Shown here one piece after another: positions 1 to 12,216 of a stretch of DNA of 33,492 bases (positions are counted from its first letter, which is position 1; the number at the start of each line of letters is the position of its first letter). The stretch is from Oligosphaeraceae bacterium (GTDB taxonomy: Bacteria > Verrucomicrobiota > Lentisphaeria > Oligosphaerales > Oligosphaeraceae). Under the pieces are notes generated by a model, which ran no database searches, was not told where the DNA came from, and worked only from the letters and a program-made list of their open reading frames with translations. The stretch is from assembly GCA_012799725.1 (NCBI GenBank), contig JAAZKR010000024.1, positions 1 through 33,492 of the forward strand, read 5' to 3'. The position numbers and the translations under genes are program-made.

Positions 1-88
1 CAGTCGCCTTTCGGCTTCAGTCCGCATCGGAAGAAGCTCTGATTATCGGTCAAGAGGAAAAGTCAACTGCTTTTTTTAGGTTTATTCT

Positions 89-1624
89 TCAATGTTTTCG
101 TAGGTATTCTAATATTTTAGTGGCAGTTTTCAGGCCTAAACCCGGCATTTCTGCTGCCAATTCTTCTGCACTTTTTTGACTGATACGTTTGACCGAACCG
201 AATTTTTGCAGCAGTGCCTCTTGTCTTTTGGCACCTATGCCGGGTATATCTGCCAGGATTGAATTGCTGATTTTTTTATTGCGCAGTTCACGGTGATACG
301 TATTAGCGAAGCGATGTGCTTCGTCTCGCAGTGCCTGCAATAGCTTAAGTCCCGGATTTTGGTGGGACAAGCATAGTGGTTGAACAAGGCCGGGCAAATA
401 GATTTGTTCTTGTTTTTCTGCCAGACCGATCAGTGGGGTGGGCGGCATGTCCAGTTCGTTGAAGACCTGCACTGCGGCGGCCAACTGCCCTGCACCGCCG
501 TCAACTACCACCAAGTCCGGCAATTTCAGCTTATTGCGCAGCAGTCCGGCATATCTTCTTCTGAGCACTTCGCGCATAAAAGCGAGGTCGTCAGTTGCTT
601 CGCTATCTCTGATTCGGTAGCGTCGATATTCGCCGGTAGCCGGTCGGCCATTGCGAAAACAAACCATGCTGCCTACTGCCAGCACTCCGGAGATATTAGA
701 TATATCAAAGCACTCTATATGCAGAGGCGGCACCTGCATATCCAAGGCCTCTTGCAGGCTTTTCACGCCCTCGCGGTTATCCAGGCTACTACGATTGCTG
801 ATGGTCTGATTGACGAAACGCCTGCCAGGCTCGAGCAGGGTCTTGATATTTTCCAGCATGTCACGAAGCCGCGCGGCTTCCTCGAAATCCAGCTTGGCTG
901 CCGCTTCCTGCATCTGTTGTTGTATTTCTTTGGCTAACTCAGCAGCGGCGCTTTCGCCTCTCAATATCTGCATGACTTGTTCTAGCCTGAGGCGATAGTC
1001 CTCTACGCTGATCTCACCGGTGCAGGGTGAGCTGCAATCGCGTATTACATGCTCCATGCAGTGCTTCTTAGTTTCAGGTACAGGCTCAGCAACCTGGCAA
1101 CTGCGTAAATGATACCGAATTTCTAGCATCCTCACGATTTCACGCAGTGCCCGGCTCTGCGGAAAAGGACCGAAGTAAAGACGACCATCATCACGGCGTA
1201 GGCGGGCAAACTCAAGACGCGGGAAGTCCTGATTAGGGTCTAAGCAGACATGCAGGTAGCGCTTGTCGTCTCGCCAGACTACATTGTAGCGCGGATGGTA
1301 TTGCTTGATAAAACGCGCTTCCAGCAGCAGAGCCTCGTTTTCGCTGGCTACCTCAAAAGTCTGATAACTGCAAATGCTATTAATCAAGGCGCGCCGGCGA
1401 GCATCACTCTTCTGTAGAGTAGAGGCGGTAAAATAGGAGCGCATGCGATTGCGCAAATTCTTGGCTTTGCCTACATAAATTACTTCGCCGGCCTTATTCC
1501 GGAATATATACACACCAGGACTGCGGGAGACATCCTGAGAATGGAATATCGGCCCACGGACTTTATTTGGTGCCGTCGCATCCCGGTTGGACGGCACAGA
1601 TACCGGCTCGCTGGGGTCAGACAT
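89..1624 (-). CDS. uvrC: Excinuclease ABC subunit C (UvrC)
   Basis: ORF 511 aa. GIY-YIG N-terminus (SPGVYIFRNKAGEVIYVGKAKNLRNRMRSYF), UVR motif (AAAKLDFEEAARLRDMLENI), UvrC RNase H-like region (IECFDISNISGVLAVGSMVCF...VVVDGGAGQL), C-terminal HhH (ADIPGIGAKRQEALLQKFGS). Cysteine set C-x12-C-x7-C-x3-C in the middle. Confidence 0.97.
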   Translation of the reverse strand: MSDPSEPVSVPSNRDATAPNKVRGPIFHSQDVSRSPGVYIFRNKAGEVIYVGKAKNLRNRMRSYFTASTLQKSDARRRALINSICSYQTFEVASENEALLLEARFIKQYHPRYNVVWRDDKRYLHVCLDPNQDFPRLEFARLRRDDGRLYFGPFPQSRALREIVRMLEIRYHLRSCQVAEPVPETKKHCMEHVIRDCSSPCTGEISVEDYRLRLEQVMQILRGESAAAELAKEIQQQMQEAAAKLDFEEAARLRDMLENIKTLLEPGRRFVNQTISNRSSLDNREGVKSLQEALDMQVPPLHIECFDISNISGVLAVGSMVCFRNGRPATGEYRRYRIRDSEATDDLAFMREVLRRRYAGLLRNKLKLPDLVVVDGGAGQLAAAVQVFNELDMPPTPLIGLAEKQEQIYLPGLVQPLCLSHQNPGLKLLQALRDEAHRFANTYHRELRNKKISNSILADIPGIGAKRQEALLQKFGSVKRISQKSAEELAAEMPGLGLKTATKILEYLRKH

Positions 1625-1873
1625 GGCCTAAGTTACTGTCAGCTAGGGTAGACGGAAAAACTGCCCGGCGGCATTGTACTTACGGTGCATGCCTGGCCCG
1701 AGCCCTTGAGAGGCTGTATCCCGAGGGAGAAAGCAGCCAGCGGTTTTTGCAGAAACTCTTTGATAGAAACACAACATGCGAGATTGATGGAAAAGCAATT
1801 CGCCTGAAAATCACCATGTTGTGGTGTCGCTGTCCGGGCGCTGACTTTGGGTGGTCTTGCCTCGGGTAGCCTT

Positions 1874-1952
1874 GTCCAAAAAGAATCCTGCCTGCATTTT
1901 ATCCGCAGACTACGCAGATGAACGCAGATTTCCAGAATTAGGAATCATTATG
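1874..1952 (+). repeat. Dispersed intergenic repeat, copy 1
   Basis: GTCCAAAAAG...CCTGCATTTTATCCGCAGACTACGCAGATGAACGCAGATTTCCAGAATTAGGAATCATTATG. Shares order and motifs with copies at 17306 and 24695. Confidence 0.75.
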
Positions 1953-2058
1953 CATCGCTTACCCGGTACGGCTCATTGAAAACAAGTTGTACCCATGACT
2001 GTCACCTCGCCACGTATTGGGTATGATCCAATTAGGTCAGCTTGACTTTTAATTGGTA

Positions 2059-4794
2059 TTAGGTGTCTTCCTCTTCGTCCTCGTCAAGAACGTCCTCGTC
2101 CCCATCATCGAGGATGCCCTCATTCTTGTCCTCATCCTCATCGATGTCTTCGCTTTCCGGTTTGTCCCTGTCGCGAAACTGTGCTTCGATGACAGCGAGA
2201 TTGGCGTCCTCTTCGGCTTTGGCCTGATTGGCGGCGATCTCTTCTTCACTAAGTTCATCGACGATGGTGGCGGTGGCTACTTGATCGTTTTCATACAAGC
2301 GCATGACGATAACGCCTAGGCCGGCTCGACCCATCAGGCGTACATCCTGCACGCGCAAGCGCACCGTTTGCCCATTGGCCGAAATCAGGAGGAGTTCCTG
2401 CGTAGAATCGGCCGGAATTTGCAGTGCAGCCACCACCGAGTCGCCCTCACGTAATTTGATGCTTCTAACGCCTTTGGCTCCACGTCTGGTGCGTCTATAG
2501 CGTCGGTTGCTGTCCAACTCGATGATTTCACCGGATTCGTCTTCAACAACATTGCTGCCCAGTCCTATTGGCACGCGTTTACCCATGCCGTTAGCCGTCA
2601 CAATCAAGAGTTCGTCGTCAGGGTTAACTATAGTCATGGCGACCAGTTCGGAGACTTGATTGCCATCACTGTCTCTTAGTTCCATGCCGCGTACTCCAAT
2701 GGAGTTACGTCCGGTACTGCGTATGTCTTTTTCATCGAATCGACAAGCCATGCCATTAGCGGCGGAGAGCAATATTTCATCCTCGCCACTGGTCAGTTGC
2801 GCATCAATGAGGTCGTCATTTTCTTCCAATTTAATAGCGATAATACCCGGTTTGCGCAGATGCCTGAAGGCATACAGCTCGGTTTTCTTCACGATGCCAT
2901 TTTTTGTGGCCATGACCACGTAACCGCCCTGTTCCATGTCCGTCACAGGGATCATGGCACGCACTTTTTCACCTTCTTGCATCTCGAGCAGATTGACCAG
3001 TGCCTTGCCTTGGCTGTCTCGGCTTCCCTCAGGAATTTCATAGGCTTTCAGCCAGCGCATTTGTCCTTTGTTGGTGAAGAACATGACGATATCATGTGTG
3101 CAGCAGGTAAGCAGCAGTGACACATAGTCTTCGTCTTTGGTGCGCATGCCGCGTACACCCTTGCCGCCACGATGCTGAGCCTCATACTCGCTGGCCGGAA
3201 CGCGCTTGATATAGCCGGTGGCCGACAGCGGAATGACGCAGATATCGCGGGCGATCAGGTCTTCCGGGTTTATGTCATTCTCGCCAGGTACGATCATGCT
3301 GCGCCGGGCATCAGCGTACTTACGCTTGACCTCAAGCAGCTCTTCCTTGACGATATTCATGATTTCCTGCCTGGAGGCCAAGATGGCCTGCAAGCGGGCG
3401 ATCTCCGCCTTGAGTTTGTCGTATTCAGCTTGCAGCTCGTCAACAGCCAAGTTGGTAAGTTGATAGAGACGCATTTCCAGAATGGCCTTGGTTTGCGCTT
3501 CGGAAAGTTCGAAACGCTCCATGAGTCTGGTTGCGGCGCTTTCGCGATTGGCCGCCTCGCGGATGATCTGCACCACCTCGGTGATATTAGCCTGTGCGAT
3601 AAGCAGACCTGAGACGATATGGGCGCGCTCCTCAGCCTTGCGCAGCTCAAAACGGCAACGTCTGGTGACTACTTCTTCACGGTGGTCTATGTAAGCTTCC
3701 AGCAGCTGCTTTAGGTTTAAAGTGCGCGGGCGATTACGATCCACTACCAGGAACTGTGCGCCGCTCACACTTTCCAATTGCGTCATTGCATAGAGCTGGT
3801 TGAGTATCACGTTGGCGACATAACCGCGTTTGATTTCTATTTCTATGCGTATGCCGACCCGCGATGAGGAGAGGTCATCAAGAGACGCGATGCCTGCGAT
3901 GCGTCCGTCATTGGCCAGCTCGGCGATTTTCATCACCATGTTTTCTTTGTTGACAGAATAGGGTATTTCGCTGATAATGATCTTTTCGCGCCCGTTATTC
4001 TCCTCGATTTCGGCCTTGCCTCTGAGCCTCACTGAGCCTCTGCCGGTTTCATACAGGGAGATAATGGAGCGCAGGCCCTGAATGGTGCCGCCGGTAGGGA
4101 AGTCCGGCCCAGGGATATATTGCATAAGTTCGCGGATGCTGATGCGCGGGTTGTCGATAATCGCAATGGTTCCATCTATAACTTCGCCCAGGTTGTGCGG
4201 CGGTATATTGGTGGCCATGCCCACGCCTATGCCCTGTGCACCATTGACCAGCAGGTTAGGAAAGCGTGCCGGCAGTACACTGGGTTCCATGTCCTTCTCA
4301 TCAAAGGTGGGGCGCATATCCACAGTTTCTTTTTCCAAGTCGGCCAACAGTTCTTCGGCCAGCCTTTCCATGCGGCATTCGGTGTAGCGGTAGGCTGCCG
4401 GGGGGTCGCCGTCAATGGAGCCGAAGTTGCCCTGTCCATCAATCAGGGGGTAGCGCATGGAGAAGTCCTGCGCCATGCGCGCCATAGTGTCATAGACGGC
4501 ACTGTCACCGTGTGGATGGTAGTTGCCGATGACTTCACCGACTACTTTGGCGCACTTGGTATAAGGGCTGCTTTTGACAAAGCCACGCTGACGCATAGCG
4601 TAGAGTATGCGCCGGTTGCCGGGCTTAAGCCCGTCGCGCACATCCGGTATGGCACGACCTACGTTAGCACTTACGGAGTATTGCAAGTAAGCCGTATGCA
4701 TGATGTCTTCAATAGCATAGGGTATGTCATTTTTCGCTATGCTGCGAGAATCAAGCTCGGGTTCCACCGGCAAATTGCTGTTTTCATCACTCAT
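2059..4794 (-). CDS. gyrA: DNA gyrase subunit A
   Basis: ORF 911 aa. Typical N-terminus ([42 protein letters not shown] with the catalytic Tyr). GyrA-box-like QHRGGKG supports gyrase over ParC. Strongly acidic C-terminal tail. Confidence 0.97.
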   Translation of the reverse strand: MSDENSNLPVEPELDSRSIAKNDIPYAIEDIMHTAYLQYSVSANVGRAIPDVRDGLKPGNRRILYAMRQRGFVKSSPYTKCAKVVGEVIGNYHPHGDSAVYDTMARMAQDFSMRYPLIDGQGNFGSIDGDPPAAYRYTECRMERLAEELLADLEKETVDMRPTFDEKDMEPSVLPARFPNLLVNGAQGIGVGMATNIPPHNLGEVIDGTIAIIDNPRISIRELMQYIPGPDFPTGGTIQGLRSIISLYETGRGSVRLRGKAEIEENNGREKIIISEIPYSVNKENMVMKIAELANDGRIAGIASLDDLSSSRVGIRIEIEIKRGYVANVILNQLYAMTQLESVSGAQFLVVDRNRPRTLNLKQLLEAYIDHREEVVTRRCRFELRKAEERAHIVSGLLIAQANITEVVQIIREAANRESAATRLMERFELSEAQTKAILEMRLYQLTNLAVDELQAEYDKLKAEIARLQAILASRQEIMNIVKEELLEVKRKYADARRSMIVPGENDINPEDLIARDICVIPLSATGYIKRVPASEYEAQHRGGKGVRGMRTKDEDYVSLLLTCCTHDIVMFFTNKGQMRWLKAYEIPEGSRDSQGKALVNLLEMQEGEKVRAMIPVTDMEQGGYVVMATKNGIVKKTELYAFRHLRKPGIIAIKLEENDDLIDAQLTSGEDEILLSAANGMACRFDEKDIRSTGRNSIGVRGMELRDSDGNQVSELVAMTIVNPDDELLIVTANGMGKRVPIGLGSNVVEDESGEIIELDSNRRYRRTRRGAKGVRSIKLREGDSVVAALQIPADSTQELLLISANGQTVRLRVQDVRLMGRAGLGVIVMRLYENDQVATATIVDELSEEEIAANQAKAEEDANLAVIEAQFRDRDKPESEDIDEDEDKNEGILDDGDEDVLDEDEEEDT

Positions 4795-4868
4795 GATAGT
4801 CTTTGCTCTTTCTATGCTGATTGGGCAGCCAGTTTACTGCGTGCAAGGCTAAAGCCACAAATTAGTAG

Positions 4869-7451
<2,583 letters not shown>

Positions 7452-7696
7452 CTATGTTCCTTAACTGTATTTGCAGGCTCGTAGCTTGCTAATTCACGTA
7501 AAAAAGACAGACTATTTAATATATAGTATGAACCGCTTTTTGCCAGTCGCTTTACGCTTGATTTTGGTTTTTTTCAGGGTTTGTAACGTGGATATTTTTA
7601 GGGCGTGGAGACGGGTGGGGAACAATTTTCAGACCCGCCGGGCAACGCTTATAATTCGTCACTGCGCAGTATGGCAGGAATGCCGCTTCGTCACTT

Positions 7697-7756
7697 GAAA
7701 AAGTAAACGCACCTTTGCAGAATTAAATGCACAAAAAGCGTGCGTTTAACTTTTCC
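7697..7756. promoter_or_regulatory. Inverted repeat upstream of the oxidoreductase gene
   Basis: GAAAAAGTAAACGCAC (7697-7712) pairs with GTGCGTTTAACTTTTC (from 7740) with a single-base bulge. Confidence 0.5.
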
Positions 7757-7777
7757 AGGTACAAGGAATGCCGCTTT

Positions 7778-7801
7778 TTGCATTTGTTCTAGACAATGCA
7801 A
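7778..7801. promoter_or_regulatory. Second inverted repeat upstream of the oxidoreductase gene
   Basis: TTGCATTTGT-TCTAG-ACAATGCAA, 9-bp stem with one bulged T. Confidence 0.5.
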
Positions 7802-7870
7802 GTACCGGCTATTATATTAACGAATTTACGCCTTTTGATGTTCAACTCACGTCATTTTAGAAAGTCAAAC

Positions 7871-8905
7871 ATGAAAAAACTGAAGGTAGGCATTATAGGT
7901 TGCGGTCGTATTTCGCGTTTTCACGGCATGCCTGCTGCCGATCAAGAAAATGCACAGCTGGTTGCCTGTTGCGATATAGTCATTGAACGTGCGGAGCAGA
8001 TGGCTCAGCTTTTCGGCTGCGAGCGCACTTATCAGGACTACGAGCAAATGATTCAAAAGGAGGCTTTGGATGTAGTGCACATCTGTCTGCCGCATTATCT
8101 GCACGCTCCGGTAGCTATTCGTGCCATGCAGCTGGGCTGCCATGTACTCACAGAAAAGCCCATGGCGATCAGTTATCAACAGGGCGTGGATATGGTGCAG
8201 GCCGCAAAAGAACACAAGCGTAAGCTGGGGGTGATCTTTCAGAACCGCTACAACGCCGGCTCGGTGCTGGTGAAAAGATGCCTGGACAGTGGACAGCTCG
8301 GCGAGGTGATTGCCGCCAAATGCTTTGTCACTTGGTGCCGCACTCCAGAGTATTACCAAAGCAGCGATTGGAAAGGTACTTGGGATAAGGAGGGCGGCGG
8401 CGCCATCATAGACCAGGCCATACACACCATAGACCTGATGTGCTGGCTGCTGGGATACGATATCGCACATGTGGATTGCTCCATAGCCAATCGTGACCAC
8501 CAGGGCATAATCGAGGTGGAAGATTGTGCTGATGGCTTGATCGTGTTCAAAAATGGCGTGCGCGCCTCGTTCTGGTGCATGAACTATTACAGCCACGATG
8601 CGGCTGTGGAAATAGACTTGGTCTGCGAAAATGGCTATGCCAAGATCAGCGCCGAAGAGGGCAGGGTTGTCTTTCATGATGGGCGTGAAATGCTAGCCAA
8701 GCCGAACCCGCAGGAGAGCTTCGACTACGGCGGTGGGCCATCGTATTGGGGCGCAAGCCATCTGAAGCAGATTGATGAATTCTACGCCGCATTGGCAGAG
8801 GATTGTGATCCGGAAATCAACGGCGAGCTTATCTTAGACACGGCGCACAAGCTGATCATGAGTCTCTATGACTCCGGCAAAAACAACAAACGCGTGGTTT
8901 ACTGA
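7871..8905 (+). CDS. Gfo/Idh/MocA family NAD(P)-dependent oxidoreductase
   Basis: ATG at 7871 gives MKKLKVGIIGCGRISRFHGMPA (Rossmann GxGxxx), HVLTEKPMAIS motif, GGGAIIDQAIHTIDLMCWLLG. The longer ORF call (7796) adds an N-terminus that does not look like this family. Confidence 0.93.
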   Translation: MKKLKVGIIGCGRISRFHGMPAADQENAQLVACCDIVIERAEQMAQLFGCERTYQDYEQMIQKEALDVVHICLPHYLHAPVAIRAMQLGCHVLTEKPMAISYQQGVDMVQAAKEHKRKLGVIFQNRYNAGSVLVKRCLDSGQLGEVIAAKCFVTWCRTPEYYQSSDWKGTWDKEGGGAIIDQAIHTIDLMCWLLGYDIAHVDCSIANRDHQGIIEVEDCADGLIVFKNGVRASFWCMNYYSHDAAVEIDLVCENGYAKISAEEGRVVFHDGREMLAKPNPQESFDYGGGPSYWGASHLKQIDEFYAALAEDCDPEINGELILDTAHKLIMSLYDSGKNNKRVVY

Positions 8906-9021
8906 GACAATAAGCCTGGACACCGAGATAACGGGTTTGACGTGTGATCAAACAGGAGGTCGGACGGAGTCGGAGCACGTTGTGACCCTTAAGGAGCTGT
9001 TATGTTGCGACGGGTGTTGCA

Positions 9022-10818
9022 GTGAAGCAGTTTTACCATGACATTTTTTACTTGTTTCGACGCCGGGATCGCTGGCGCTTTTTAGCGCTTGTTTTCCTGC
9101 TTGTGACAGGCGCCGGCATCGAGTTGCTCTCGCTGGCTAGCATCCCGTTTTTTGTGGCCTTGCTCGGTGAAACGCCGGACAGCAATACCTGGAAACTGCC
9201 TTTTCAGCTTTTTAGTTCTCCTGCTGAGGTCGGTTTTTTACATAGGGTAGCGCTTGGTTCTTTGGTGTTTCTGGGTCTGTTTGCTTTCCGCACTCTCTAT
9301 TTCTACTTCAGCTGCAGCTTGCAGCAGCGCATTTTGAACAATCGTTGTGTGGAATTAGGCTCCAAGCTTTTCGAAGCCTATATGTCCGCACCTTACAGCT
9401 TCCTTTTGCAGCGCAACTCTCAGGATCTGGTCAATGCGGTGGTGATAGAAAGCGATCGCGTGGCAAACCGGGTCTTGGGGCCTAGCTTCAATCTGCTGCG
9501 TTCACTGCTGGTGCTGCTGACTATTGTGCTGACGCTGCTGTTTTATAATCCCCTTGTTACCTTGGTGGCCTTTGCGCTGCTCATGATTTTTGCCGGCCTT
9601 TTCCTATATTTCAATCGACGCAAAGTAGTAAAATACGGAGAACTGGATGCCCGAAATCGCGAGCAAGCGCTAAGCTTGGTTGCCGAAAGCATAGGTGCCT
9701 ACAAGGAAATAAAGGTGAGCGGTACACAACGCTACTTTCAGCAGCAACTGCATCAAAGCCTGGAGCGCATTGCTGACAGTCGGAGATGGCTAGAGGTCAA
9801 CCAACAGTTTATGTGGCCCTATCTGGAACTGGTCACGGTCAGTGTCATGGTGGTCGCTACGCTTATGACGGCAAGCTTGCATGCCGAGCAGCTCAATAGC
9901 GTCGCTCCGGCTATGGCATTTTTCGCTGCTGCTCTCTTCAGAATGAAGGGCTATGTCACGGATGGTATGCTCAATTTCAGCGTCTTGCGCTATAATTGGG
10001 TCTCGGTTAGACTGGTGAGCGCCGATCTGCGCCGTCTGGAAAAAGCCGCCTTGACATTGAGCCGACCTGAGGCTGAGATGCCATTCAAGGACAAGATAGA
10101 GGTACAGGGGCTTTGCTTTAGGTATGAGGGCAGCGCTCGCGATGCTTTGCAGAATATCAATCTGAGCATTAGCCGAGGCAGCACAATAGCTCTGGTCGGA
10201 GCGACAGGTTCTGGCAAAAGCAGCATGCTGGACCTGCTACTGGGATTCCTACAGCCACAGCAAGGCAAAATACTGGTGGATGGGCGTGATATACACGAAA
10301 ATCTGCCGGCCTGGCAAAAACAGATAGGACTGGTGCCGCAACAGATATTCCTGCTGGATGCAAGCATCAGGGAAAATGTCGCTTTCGGAGTGCCAAAGGA
10401 GCAGCTCGATGAAAGGGCTTTGGATAAGGCGTTGGAAGCCGCCCAGCTGCAAGAGTTCATCGCCGCACTGCCCGATGGAGCGGATAGCCACATAGGGGAA
10501 GGCGGCATACGCATTTCCGGAGGACAAAGACAACGTATCGGCATTGCCAGAGCATTGTACAGAAATCCGGCTTTACTGGTCTTTGATGAGGCAACAGCCG
10601 CCCTCGACTCGCTGACCGAAGAGGCTCTAACCGCCGCTATGCAAAAATTGCACGGAAAGCATACCTTGATTGTTGTCGCCCATCGACTGAGTACGGTGCA
10701 GAACGCAGACCGGCTTTTTTTCTTCAATCAGGGGCAGCTGCTAGCACAGGGAGATTTCAACGAACTGTGCCGAGAATCGACGCAGTTTAGTGAAATGGCA
10801 GCCAAATCCATGATGTAA
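9022..10818 (+). CDS. ABC transporter, fused permease/ATP-binding half-transporter (MsbA/exporter type)
   Basis: Hydrophobic N-terminal TM domain; Walker A GATGSGKSS, Q-loop GLVPQQIFLLDASIRENVAFG, signature ISGGQRQRIGIARAL, Walker B LLVFDEATAALD, H-loop VVAHRLST. GTG start. Confidence 0.93.
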   Translation: MKQFYHDIFYLFRRRDRWRFLALVFLLVTGAGIELLSLASIPFFVALLGETPDSNTWKLPFQLFSSPAEVGFLHRVALGSLVFLGLFAFRTLYFYFSCSLQQRILNNRCVELGSKLFEAYMSAPYSFLLQRNSQDLVNAVVIESDRVANRVLGPSFNLLRSLLVLLTIVLTLLFYNPLVTLVAFALLMIFAGLFLYFNRRKVVKYGELDARNREQALSLVAESIGAYKEIKVSGTQRYFQQQLHQSLERIADSRRWLEVNQQFMWPYLELVTVSVMVVATLMTASLHAEQLNSVAPAMAFFAAALFRMKGYVTDGMLNFSVLRYNWVSVRLVSADLRRLEKAALTLSRPEAEMPFKDKIEVQGLCFRYEGSARDALQNINLSISRGSTIALVGATGSGKSSMLDLLLGFLQPQQGKILVDGRDIHENLPAWQKQIGLVPQQIFLLDASIRENVAFGVPKEQLDERALDKALEAAQLQEFIAALPDGADSHIGEGGIRISGGQRQRIGIARALYRNPALLVFDEATAALDSLTEEALTAAMQKLHGKHTLIVVAHRLSTVQNADRLFFFNQGQLLAQGDFNELCRESTQFSEMAAKSMM

Positions 10819-10958
10819 AACCGGCTGCCGATAAAGTTGTGAAATTTGAAGAATGAAAGAGGGGATCGCTCGACAATCATTTCTTTTCGACCGATCCGAC
10901 TGATCTATTAGCTTTTTTTTTTGCTTGCACTTAACAACAGCAACAACCAAGAGGAGTG

Positions 10959-12044
10959 ATGATGAAGGAAGTGTTCAATTTCAATGCCGGTCCGGCAGCT
11001 TTGCCGGCGGCGGTCATGCGGCAGGCGCAGGCCGAGTTTGTTGATTACAAGGGCTGCGGCTACGGCATTATCGAGGAGAGCCATCGCGCACCTCAATTTG
11101 ACGAGATTATCCAGGCTGCCGAAGCTAACCTGCGCACACTAATGGGAATTTCCGAGGAGTATGACGTGCTTTTCCTGCAAGGCGGTGCCAGCTTGCAGTT
11201 TGCCATGATCCCCATGAATATTGCCCTGCCGGGACACAAGATCGGTTTTTGCAACACCGGCGAATGGTCCAGCAAGGCAATGAAAGAGGCGAGTATCCTA
11301 GGCGCGGAGATCGAACTGCTCTATGATGGTGCAGCCAATGGCTTTAGCCGCATAGAGGGGATTGAAGCCTGGGAGGTGCCGCAGAACTTGGCCTACTTGC
11401 ATATTTGCGCCAATAATACCATCTATGGCACGCAGTACAAGCAGTTCCCTAAGACCGGACAGGTGCCGTTGGTCTGTGATATGTCCAGCGATATTATGTC
11501 ACGCCAGGTGGACGTGAACAAGTTTGGACTGATCTTCGCCGGCGCGCAGAAGAACATAGGACCGGCCGGATTGACCTTGGTCATCATACGCAAAGACCTG
11601 CTGCAACGCGTTCCGGAAGGCCTGCCCACCATGTTGCGCTACACCACGCATTGCAAAAGCAAATCCTTGTTCAATACCCCGCCTACTTTCGCTATATATA
11701 TGCTGCGCCTGATCAGCGATTGGCTAATAGAGCTGGGCGGCATCGAGGCTATGCAGAAGATTAATGATAAAAAGGCGGCGTTGCTTTATGACTATGTCGA
11801 TGGCTCGGGATACTATCGGGGCACTGCGGACAAGGCCAGCCGTTCAAATATGAACGTCTGCTTTAGATTGCCGAACGAGGAGCTGGAGAAACAATTTGTC
11901 AAGGAGGCTAAAGAAGCTGGCTTGATTGGCTTGAAAGGACATCGCGCCGTGGGCGGTTGCCGGGCCAGCATCTATAACGCCGTGCCACAAAAAGGAGTTG
12001 AGCGCTTGGTGGAATTCATGCAGCAGTTCGCAGCCAAGAACTGA
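10959..12044 (+). CDS. serC: Phosphoserine aminotransferase
   Basis: N-terminus FNFNAGPAALPAAVM, EESHRAPQFDEI, LFLQGGASLQFAMIPMN, lysine motif FAGAQKNIGPAGLTLVIIRKDLL, C-terminal GHRAVGGCRASIYNAVP. AGAGGAG ribosome-binding site just upstream. Confidence 0.96.
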   Translation: MMKEVFNFNAGPAALPAAVMRQAQAEFVDYKGCGYGIIEESHRAPQFDEIIQAAEANLRTLMGISEEYDVLFLQGGASLQFAMIPMNIALPGHKIGFCNTGEWSSKAMKEASILGAEIELLYDGAANGFSRIEGIEAWEVPQNLAYLHICANNTIYGTQYKQFPKTGQVPLVCDMSSDIMSRQVDVNKFGLIFAGAQKNIGPAGLTLVIIRKDLLQRVPEGLPTMLRYTTHCKSKSLFNTPPTFAIYMLRLISDWLIELGGIEAMQKINDKKAALLYDYVDGSGYYRGTADKASRSNMNVCFRLPNEELEKQFVKEAKEAGLIGLKGHRAVGGCRASIYNAVPQKGVERLVEFMQQFAAKN

Positions 12045-12066
12045 GCGCTTTGCAGACAACTGACCA

Positions 12067-12102
12067 AGCTCGCCCGACTTACCTGTTAAGCTCAGGCGAG
12101 CT
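12067..12102 (+). terminator. Hairpin downstream of serC (possible terminator)
   Basis: Perfect 8-bp inverted repeat AGCTCGCC (12067-12074)/GGCGAGCT (12095-12102), with CTTA/TAAG able to pair inside. No clean U-tract follows, so the termination role is uncertain. Confidence 0.4.
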
Positions 12103-12216
12103 GATCCTTGTTATTCGGATATTATATTGTATTCCGGAACCCGGAGGTGTTTTTTTGGGTCTCAGAAAGCATGGCGGTCTTTCATCCGGTCTGAAGCAAT
12201 TGTTTTGGAGTTTTTT

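Noticed and set aside
380-937. Long + strand ORFs inside uvrC, gyrA and gyrB (for example 380-937, 4120-4902, 4932-5576, 6537-7001)
   Set aside because: They are antisense to clearly conserved genes, have no recognisable domains and are expected by chance opposite GC-rich coding DNA.
9022-10818. ABC transporter considered as part of a bacteriocin or defence system
   Set aside because: No precursor peptide, peptidase domain or effector genes nearby; it looks like a generic exporter next to serC.
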